Source: Rhodobacter xanthinilyticus (lineage in GTDB: Bacteria; Pseudomonadota; Alphaproteobacteria; Rhodobacterales; Rhodobacteraceae). Taken from it: 64,000 nucleotides of DNA. The translations under genes and the position numbers were made by a program. Position 1 is the first letter of the stretch. The number at the start of each line of letters is the position of its first letter. Under the pieces are notes generated by a model, which was given only the letters and a program-made list of their open reading frames with translations, was not told the DNA's origin and did not search any database. Shown one piece after another: positions 58,846-64,000 of the stretch. The stretch lies in contig NZ_CP017781.1 in assembly GCF_001856665.1 (NCBI RefSeq), positions 2,620,001 to 2,684,000 on the forward strand. Reading direction: 5' to 3'.

Positions 58846-58854
58846 GCCTGCAGA

Positions 58855-58978
58855 GCGGGGCGCTGCCCCGCACCCCGGGATATTTCCACATCATTGAAGC
58901 GAAAATCCGCACCCCTTCAACGATGTCGAAATATCCCGGGGGTGAGCCCGGAACGGGCGAGGGGGCAGCGCCCCCTTT
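58855..58978. repeat. Intergenic palindromic element, copy D (sub-type 2)
   Basis: GCGGGGCGCTGCCCCGC hairpin, CACCCCGGGATATTTCCACA and TCATTGAAG, a short centre, the inverted CTTCAACGATGTCGAAATATC and CCGGGGGTGAGCC, then GCCCGGAACGGGC and GGGGGCAGCGCCCCC hairpins. It is a complete copy with the inner arm seen in copy B. It lies between pyc and the tRNA-Gly genes. Confidence 0.8.
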
Positions 58979-59110
58979 CTTTTTCCCTGCATTCCTTGGC
59001 CCCGCCGAAGTGCGGCGCAAAACTGGATCGACTTTTTTGCAGATCGGCGCAAATTTCCTCTTGCGGCCCCCCGCGCGATCCCCTAAATCCGCCTCCACCG
59101 AACCGGTAGC

Positions 59111-59185
59111 GCGGGCGTAGCTCAGGGGTAGAGCATTACCTTGCCAAGGTAAGGGTCGTGAGTTCGAATCTCATCGCCCGCTCCA
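59111..59185 (+). tRNA. tRNA-Gly(GCC), first copy
   Basis: Acceptor stem GCGGGCG/CGCCCGC, discriminator T, encoded CCA. The anticodon loop within ACCTTGCCAAGGT gives anticodon GCC, and the T-arm GAGTTCGAATCTC is standard. The sequence is identical to the second copy 19 nt downstream. Confidence 0.97.
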
Positions 59186-59204
59186 GTTCGGACATAGCCA
59201 GGAT

Positions 59205-59279
59205 GCGGGCGTAGCTCAGGGGTAGAGCATTACCTTGCCAAGGTAAGGGTCGTGAGTTCGAATCTCATCGCCCGCTCCA
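59205..59279 (+). tRNA. tRNA-Gly(GCC), second copy
   Basis: Identical to the preceding tRNA-Gly gene over all 75 nt including CCA. The 19-nt spacer and the shared terminator downstream suggest one transcript for both. Confidence 0.97.
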
Positions 59280-59284
59280 ATACG

Positions 59285-59310
59285 AAAAGCCTCCCTTCGG
59301 GGAGGCTTTT
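59285..59310. terminator. Bidirectional terminator after the tRNA-Gly pair
   Basis: AAAAGCCTCCC, loop TTCG, GGGAGGCTTTT: an 11-bp perfect stem with a UUCG tetraloop and T-runs on both strands. It ends the tRNA transcript and may also end the convergent gene at 59412. Confidence 0.93.
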
Positions 59311-59411
59311 GTCATTCTGGCCAAGGCCTTGCGCGGCGAAGTGGATGTGGCGGGCGGCCCTGCCCGGCTGACCCGGCGCCGGTATGGTGGCGCGCCCGGC
59401 CGGGCTGCCGA

Positions 59412-59948
59412 TCAGCTCCCGAACCGCCCTGACGGCACCCGCACCGCCTCCGGTTGCCCCGCCTCCGGTTGCGGCGACGAGCAGGTCCGGCCTTCCGCCG
59501 CATGGACGCATTGGTGGCGCACATAGCATTTGGCGCAGACCTCCGGCAGATGGGCCTCGCGCTCATGGGCCTCGATGGTGCGCACCACATTGACACAGGC
59601 CGCGTGCAAATCCTCCGCCGTCAGCTCGGCCGGCAGCACGCAGCGCAGCGAGGACAGCATCATGAACAGCTCGCCATGCGCGAAGAGCATCTCCTCGGAG
59701 AGCAGCAGCGCATGCATCGAGGGGTTGTGCTGCTGGGCCGCGAGCAACAGGCTCAACCCGGTCGGCGCGCCGGGCCGGTTGCCATTCGGGAAGAGCACCG
59801 AGATCAGCAGATCCGGCGGATGGCTGCGCGCCCGGCCCATGGCGCGCTCGATCGTGGGAACCACGGTGACCTCATGGCCATCCGCGCGCATCAGGTCGCA
59901 AAATCGCGCTGTTCGCGGTGAGGGCCTGTCCATCAAGAGCACATGCAT
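59412..59948 (-). CDS. Receiver-like protein with C-terminal Cys cluster, unknown function
   Basis: 178 residues. The first 120 residues are laid out like a response-regulator receiver (HVLLMDRPSPRTARFCDLM, later PPDLLISVLFP). The acidic pocket is poor, and no aspartate ends the third strand where phosphorylation would occur. The C-terminal part carries CAKCYVRHQC and a further Cys (about residues 144-162), a possible zinc or metal site. AAGGGAA precedes the ATG. It could be a phosphorylation-independent signalling or redox protein. The family was not recognised. Confidence 0.65.
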   Translation of the reverse strand: MHVLLMDRPSPRTARFCDLMRADGHEVTVVPTIERAMGRARSHPPDLLISVLFPNGNRPGAPTGLSLLLAAQQHNPSMHALLLSEEMLFAHGELFMMLSSLRCVLPAELTAEDLHAACVNVVRTIEAHEREAHLPEVCAKCYVRHQCVHAAEGRTCSSPQPEAGQPEAVRVPSGRFGS

Positions 59949-60099
59949 TGCGATTCCCTTCCCTGCGCACAGGAAACCAAATAACACTTAACGGATGATC
60001 AATTTTCCCGAGCCTCGCGACATCGCGCCGCAACGCGGCTTGTGCTTAACAAGCCCGCCCCGGCGCCCTATAAGGCGCTCAGAGGCAAGGAGATGACCG

Positions 60100-60687
60100 A
60101 TGCGGACCGCCACCATCACGCGCAAGACCGCCGAGACCGAGATCTCGGTCGAGATCAACCTCGACGGCACCGGGGTCTATGACAACCAGACCGGCGTGGG
60201 CTTCTTCGACCACATGCTCGACCAGCTCGCGCGCCATTCGCTGATCGACCTGAAGATCCGCGCCACGGGCGATCTGCATATCGACGACCACCACACCGTC
60301 GAGGATACCGGCATCGCGCTCGGCCAGGCGCTGACGAAGGCGCTCGGCGACAAGCGCGGCATCCGCCGTTATGGCCATTTCGCGCTCGCCATGGATGACA
60401 CGCAGGTCGCCTGCGCGCTCGATCTCTCGGGCCGGCCGTTCCTCGTCTGGAACTGCGACATGCCGACCCAGAAGATCGGCAGCTTCGACACCGAGCTCGT
60501 GCGCGAATTCTTCCAGGCGCTTTCGACCAACGGGCTGATCACGCTGCATATCGACCGGGTGCATGGCTTCAACAGCCACCACATCGCCGAGAGCGCCTTC
60601 AAGGCGGTGGCGCGCGCGCTGCGGATGGCGGTCGAGCCCGATCCGCGGATGGCGGGCGTGCTGCCCTCGACGAAAGGGGCGCTGTGA
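60100..60687 (+). CDS. hisB: Imidazoleglycerol-phosphate dehydratase
   Basis: 195 residues, the monofunctional form. Metal-binding signatures are [24 protein letters not shown] and the later [13 protein letters not shown]. It carries out the sixth step of histidine synthesis. GGAGATG-type sequence (AAGGAGATGACCG) precedes the ATG. hisH follows with a 1-nt overlap. Confidence 0.97.
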   Translation: MRTATITRKTAETEISVEINLDGTGVYDNQTGVGFFDHMLDQLARHSLIDLKIRATGDLHIDDHHTVEDTGIALGQALTKALGDKRGIRRYGHFALAMDDTQVACALDLSGRPFLVWNCDMPTQKIGSFDTELVREFFQALSTNGLITLHIDRVHGFNSHHIAESAFKAVARALRMAVEPDPRMAGVLPSTKGAL

Positions 60688-61325
60688 TGCTCACCGCGCT
60701 CGTCGATTACGATTCGGGCAACCTGCATTCGGCGCAGAAGGCCTTCGAGCGGATGGCCCATGAGGCCGGCTCGGGCACGATCGTCGTCACCTCCGAGCCC
60801 GATGTGGTCGCGAAAGCCGACCGCATCGTGCTGCCCGGCGACGGCGCTTTCCCGGCCTGCCGCCATGCGCTCGACCGCTTCACCGGGCTCTTCGAGGCGA
60901 TCGAGGAGGGCGTGCACCGTCAGGGCAAGCCCTTCCTCGGCATCTGCATCGGCATGCAGATGATGGCAAGCCGCGGGCTCGAATTCGAGCCGACCGAGGG
61001 CTTTGGCTGGATCCCCGGCGAGGTTGACCGGATCACCCCGGCGGATGCGCATCTGAAGGTGCCGCATATGGGCTGGAACGATCTCGTCCTCGATCAGCCG
61101 CACCCGGTCTTCGCGGGGCTGAAAACCGGCGATCACGCCTATTTCGTGCACAGCTACCATTTCAAGGTGGCGCGGCCCGAACACCTGCTCGCCCATGTCG
61201 ATTACGCCGGGCCGATCACCGCGATCGTCGGGCGCGACAACATGGTCGGCACCCAGTTCCACCCGGAGAAAAGCCAGGCGACGGGGCTGCGGCTGATCGC
61301 CAATTTCCTCGCCTGGAAACCTTGA
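60687..61325 (+). CDS. hisH: Imidazole glycerol phosphate synthase, glutaminase subunit
   Basis: 212 residues. A class I glutamine amidotransferase with the nucleophile Cys87 in FLGICIGMQMM and the His/Glu pair in TQFHPEKSQATG. It supplies ammonia to HisF. The ATG overlaps the hisB stop by one base (TGATG). Confidence 0.97.
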   Translation: MLTALVDYDSGNLHSAQKAFERMAHEAGSGTIVVTSEPDVVAKADRIVLPGDGAFPACRHALDRFTGLFEAIEEGVHRQGKPFLGICIGMQMMASRGLEFEPTEGFGWIPGEVDRITPADAHLKVPHMGWNDLVLDQPHPVFAGLKTGDHAYFVHSYHFKVARPEHLLAHVDYAGPITAIVGRDNMVGTQFHPEKSQATGLRLIANFLAWKP

Positions 61326-61326
61326 A

Positions 61327-61352
61327 AAAACGCCCCCTCGCGGGGGCGTTTT
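61327..61352. terminator. Bidirectional terminator between hisH and the DUF2147 gene
   Basis: AAAACGCCCC...CGGGGGCGTTTT stem around a CTCG loop, with T-runs on both strands, just past the hisH stop and just before the convergent stop at 61357. Confidence 0.9.
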
Positions 61353-61356
61353 CGTC

Positions 61357-61740
61357 TCAGTCCGCCTTCGACCAGCTCTGCGCCTTGCACAAAAGCCCGC
61401 CCGCGACACAGCCCGAGAGCTTCATCGACTTGCCCGAAAGCGCGATCTTGCCGATGTAGATCTTGTCGTTCGAGGGCCGCCAGACCTGGCCCTCATAGGC
61501 GCCGTCGCCCTTCGGCGCCATGTCGATGACGATCTTCTTGCCGATATTGGGCGATTTGTATTCGCCCTGCTCGTTGAAGGTGCGCTGGATCGTGCCGCAG
61601 AAATTCGCGCCGCAGGGCCCGATCTTCACGAGCGCATAGGAGCCGTCGTCGGGCTGCGTCTTCCACATCCCCTCGATCGGGTCAGCGGCGGCCATCCCCG
61701 CAGTCAGCGCCAGAACGGCGGCCAGAATGGTGGTTTTCAT
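61357..61740 (-). CDS. DUF2147-type secreted protein
   Basis: 127 residues. A signal peptide (cleavage near AAA, residue 19) leads into the DUF2147 pattern DPIEGMWKTQPDDGSYALVKI-type start and VWRPSNDKIYIGKIAL. Four cysteines (GPCGANFCG and SGCVAGGLLC) suggest two disulfides. The role of this family is unknown. GGAGGAG precedes the ATG. It is the only gene pointing against the his genes. Confidence 0.88.
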   Translation of the reverse strand: MKTTILAAVLALTAGMAAADPIEGMWKTQPDDGSYALVKIGPCGANFCGTIQRTFNEQGEYKSPNIGKKIVIDMAPKGDGAYEGQVWRPSNDKIYIGKIALSGKSMKLSGCVAGGLLCKAQSWSKAD

Positions 61741-61873
61741 GGTATCTCCTCCCAAAATCCCGCGCCATCAGGCCACGACGCCCGATTCCGGGCAAGATTG
61801 ACGTGGCGTTGCCGCCCCGGCCTTGCCCGAGGCCTGCGCGCATGGCATGAGGCGGCAACCAAAGGAGAGCCCG

Positions 61874-62593
61874 ATGATCCTCTACCCCGCGATCGACCTC
61901 AAGGACGGCCAATGCGTGCGCCTGCTGCATGGCGAGATGGACAAGGCCACCGTGTTCGGTGACGACCCGGCCGCGCAGGCGGCGAAATTCGAGGCCGCGG
62001 GCTGCGAATGGGTGCATCTGGTCGACCTGAACGGCGCCTTCGCGGGCGAGCCGGTGAACGCGGCGGCGGTCGAGGCAATCCTGGCGCGGATCAAGGTGCC
62101 CGCCCAGCTCGGCGGCGGCATCCGCACGATGGCGACCATCGCCACCTGGATCGAGAAGGGCCTCTCGCGGGTGATCCTCGGCACTGTGGCCGTCGAGAAC
62201 CCCGCCCTCGTGCGCGAGGCGGCGCGTGAATTCCCGGGCAAGGTGGCGGTGGGCATCGATGCGCGCGGCGGGCGCGTGGCGACCAAGGGCTGGGCCGAGG
62301 AGACCGATGTGATGGTCACCGATCTGGCGCGCAGCTTCGAGGACGCGGGCGTCGCGGCGATCATCTACACCGATATCATGCGCGACGGCGCGATGACCGG
62401 CCCGAATATCGAGGCGACCGAAGCGCTCGCGCGCGCGGTGTCGATCCCTGTGATCGCCTCGGGCGGGGTCTCCTCGCTGCCCGACCTGATCGCACTGCGC
62501 GACACCGGCGTGATCTCGGGCGCGATCTCGGGCCGCGCGATCTATGACGGCGCGCTCGATCTCGGCCAGGCACTCGCCGCGCTCAAGGGCTGA
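61874..62593 (+). CDS. hisA: Phosphoribosylformimino-5-aminoimidazole carboxamide ribotide isomerase
   Basis: 239 residues, a beta/alpha barrel. The catalytic aspartates are in [11 protein letters not shown] (Asp8) and in [10 protein letters not shown], and the phosphate-binding ASGGVSS is present. It isomerises ProFAR to PRFAR. AAAGGAGAG precedes the ATG. A palindromic element separates it from hisF. Confidence 0.97.
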   Translation: MILYPAIDLKDGQCVRLLHGEMDKATVFGDDPAAQAAKFEAAGCEWVHLVDLNGAFAGEPVNAAAVEAILARIKVPAQLGGGIRTMATIATWIEKGLSRVILGTVAVENPALVREAAREFPGKVAVGIDARGGRVATKGWAEETDVMVTDLARSFEDAGVAAIIYTDIMRDGAMTGPNIEATEALARAVSIPVIASGGVSSLPDLIALRDTGVISGAISGRAIYDGALDLGQALAALKG

Positions 62594-62600
62594 GGGAGAA

Positions 62601-62716
62601 GGGGGCGCCGCCCCCTCGCCCGTTCCGGGCTCACCCCCGGGATATTTTCGGCAAGATGAAACCAAGCGCCATTTCATCTTGCCAAAAATATCCCGGGGTG
62701 CGGGGCAGCGCCCCGC
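62601..62716. repeat. Intergenic palindromic element, copy E (sub-type 1)
   Basis: GGGGGCGCCGCCCCC and GCCCGTTCCGGGC hairpins, CACCCCCGGGATATTTTCGG, then the long hairpin GGCAAGATGAAA...TTTCATCTTGCC, the inverted AAAATATCCCGGGGTG, and GGGGCAGCGCCCC. This is the most symmetrical copy and shows the modular order best. It interrupts the hisA-hisF operon. Confidence 0.85.
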
Positions 62717-62774
62717 TCGCGGCGCTTTCCTTGCGCGCCCGCAGGGGTTATGCAGACCGCAAAGGAGCCCGCCC

Positions 62775-63533
62775 ATGCTGAAGACGCGCATCATCCCCTG
62801 CCTCGACGTGGCCGATGGCCGTGTCGTCAAAGGCGTGAATTTCGTCAACCTGATCGATGCGGGCGATCCGGTCGAGGCCGCCAAGGCCTATGACGCGGCG
62901 GGCGCGGATGAGCTCTGTTTCCTCGACATCCACGCCACCCACGAAAACCGCGGCACGATGTTCGATCTCGTCACCCGCACCGCCGAGCAATGTTTCATGC
63001 CGCTGACGGTCGGCGGCGGCGTGCGCAGCCATGAAGACGTGCGCAAGCTCCTGCTCGCCGGCGCCGACAAGGTCTCGTTCAACTCCGCCGCGGTGGCCAA
63101 CCCCGATGTCGTGGCCGAGGCCGCCGACCGTTTCGGCAGCCAATGCATCGTCGTCGCGATCGACGCGAAGACCGTCGCCCCGGGCCGCTGGGAGATCTTC
63201 ACCCACGGCGGGCGCAAATCCACCGGCATCGACGCGGTCGAATTCGCCCGCACGGTCGAGGCCAAGGGCGCGGGCGAGATCCTGCTGACCTCGATGGACC
63301 GCGACGGCACCCGCGCGGGCTTCAACCTCGCGCTGACCCGCGCGATTTCCGATGCCGTGGCGCTGCCGGTGATCGCCAGCGGCGGCGTCGGCACGCTCGA
63401 CCACCTCGTCGAGGGCGTGACCCAGGGCGGCGCCTCGGCCGTGCTCGCCGCCTCGATCTTCCACTTCGGCGAATTCACCATCCGCGAGGCCAAGGAACAC
63501 ATGGCCGCCGCAGGCATCCCGGTGCGGCTGTGA
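62775..63533 (+). CDS. hisF: Imidazole glycerol phosphate synthase, cyclase subunit
   Basis: 252 residues. The barrel signatures [26 protein letters not shown] and DGTRAGF are clear, with catalytic Asp11 and the aspartate in TSMDRDGT. It forms imidazole glycerol phosphate and AICAR from PRFAR with ammonia from HisH. AAAGGAG precedes the ATG. Confidence 0.97.
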   Translation: MLKTRIIPCLDVADGRVVKGVNFVNLIDAGDPVEAAKAYDAAGADELCFLDIHATHENRGTMFDLVTRTAEQCFMPLTVGGGVRSHEDVRKLLLAGADKVSFNSAAVANPDVVAEAADRFGSQCIVVAIDAKTVAPGRWEIFTHGGRKSTGIDAVEFARTVEAKGAGEILLTSMDRDGTRAGFNLALTRAISDAVALPVIASGGVGTLDHLVEGVTQGGASAVLAASIFHFGEFTIREAKEHMAAAGIPVRL

Positions 63534-63625
63534 GGCGCGAGCTGAGCTATCGCCCCGCCGACACGGCCACCGTGCCAACCGAGCCGCCCCCCCGCATCGC
63601 CGCCGCGAAAGGAGCCCGCCCATGA
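63530..63625 (+). CDS. Possible 31-codon linking reading frame between hisF and hisE
   Basis: A GTG overlapping the hisF stop (GTGA) opens a frame of 31 codons that ends in a TGA overlapping the hisE start (ATGA). It would let ribosomes pass from hisF to hisE without release. The peptide is Pro/Ala/Arg-rich with no motif, and no Shine-Dalgarno of its own was seen. hisE has a good AAAGGAG, so this may be chance. Confidence 0.25.
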   Translation: MRRELSYRPADTATVPTEPPPRIAAAKGARP

Positions 63626-63933
63626 CCATCCTCGCCCAGCTCGCCGCCACCATCGAGGCGCGCAAATCCGCCGACCCGGACAGCTCCTGGACCGCGAAAC
63701 TGCTCTCCAAGGGCCCGGAGAAATGCGCCCAGAAATTCGGCGAGGAGGCGATCGAGGCCTGCATGGCGGTGGCCAAGGGCGACCGCGAGAACCTCGTCTA
63801 CGAGGCCGCCGACGTGCTCTACCACCTGCTGGTGATGCTCGCCGCGCGCGAGGTCACGCTCGAGGAGGTGCTGGCCGAACTCGCCCGCCGCGAGGGCACC
63901 TCGGGCCTTGCCGAAAAGGCCGCCCGCGGCTGA
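63622..63933 (+). CDS. hisE: Phosphoribosyl-ATP pyrophosphatase
   Basis: 103 residues, the free-standing HisE form. [16 protein letters not shown] and the later [14 protein letters not shown] match the MazG-like Mg2+-binding helices of the family. It removes pyrophosphate from PR-ATP, the second step of histidine synthesis. HisI is not fused and not seen nearby. Confidence 0.96.
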   Translation: MTILAQLAATIEARKSADPDSSWTAKLLSKGPEKCAQKFGEEAIEACMAVAKGDRENLVYEAADVLYHLLVMLAAREVTLEEVLAELARREGTSGLAEKAARG

Positions 63934-64000
63934 GCCGCGACCCTGAACCGCCTTGCCAGACGCCCGCCCCGCGCGCAGACTTCGCGTGAAACGGGAGGGG

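Noticed and set aside
55308-58889. 1193-codon minus-strand frame antisense to pyruvate carboxylase
   Set aside because: Low-complexity Arg/Gly/His protein with no motif; pyc is unambiguous on the other strand.

Overview
The window comes from a GC-rich alphaproteobacterium of the Rhodobacteraceae, close to Rhodobacter sensu lato. The evidence is strong third-position G/C bias, a cytochrome c2 very like the Rhodobacter protein, a complete urt/ure urea cluster, Hint-tipped RTX proteins, and a typical housekeeping gene set. No prophage, insertion sequence, CRISPR array or rRNA operon is visible. The window is ordinary chromosome with several unusual proteins and one family of dispersed intergenic palindromes.

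Layout. 1-2540 (minus): a four-gene biotin-dependent, Na+-pumping decarboxylase (carboxyltransferase, OadG-like, biotin carrier, start of the beta subunit). About 2670: tRNA-Ser(UGA). 3039-9482 (plus): SPOR lipoprotein, D-Ala-D-Ala carboxypeptidase, tmk, holB, TatD hydrolase, PhnP-like hydrolase and AEC carrier, mostly linked by 4-nt overlaps. 9703-14297 (minus): polyamine-type ABC transporter. 14371-18078 (minus): a 1235-residue RTX-repeat protein ending in a Hint domain. 18281-26917: tRNA-Leu(GAG), lipB, cytochrome c2, yqeY, carA, an MshEN-glycosyltransferase fusion, a GntR regulator, a HAD nucleotidase, a small membrane protein and a UbiH-type monooxygenase.

27039-38697 (minus): urea module ureDABC-ureEFG-urtABCDE, which couples high-affinity urea uptake to urease and its Ni-insertion chaperones. 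It is interrupted by one opposite-strand gene of unknown function. 38840-45488: two tandem Lrp regulators facing ilvC, a small membrane protein, then glmM-folP-folB and a SleB-type wall hydrolase. 45722-51780 (minus): a divergent PPDK-like enzyme, glyS, a small secreted protein and glyQ. 51952-58817: a SPOR/PG-binding/pseudo-protease protein, a TrkH potassium transporter and pyruvate carboxylase. 59111-63933: two identical tRNA-Gly(GCC) genes, a receiver-like protein with a Cys cluster, and hisB-hisH-(DUF2147, opposite)-hisA-hisF-hisE.

Most notable: (1) modular palindromic elements with a CCCGGGATATTT core at five intergenic sites, in two sub-types; (2) a processive glycosyltransferase with an N-terminal c-di-GMP-type MshEN domain; (3) a PPDK homologue whose PEP half is canonical but whose nucleotide half has lost signature motifs; (4) an envelope trypsin-fold protein lacking all three catalytic residues; (5) the decarboxylase pump in a Rhodobacter-type genome. 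Start codons were chosen from Shine-Dalgarno sequences, overlaps and family lengths. Family assignments come from motif recognition only, with no database search.
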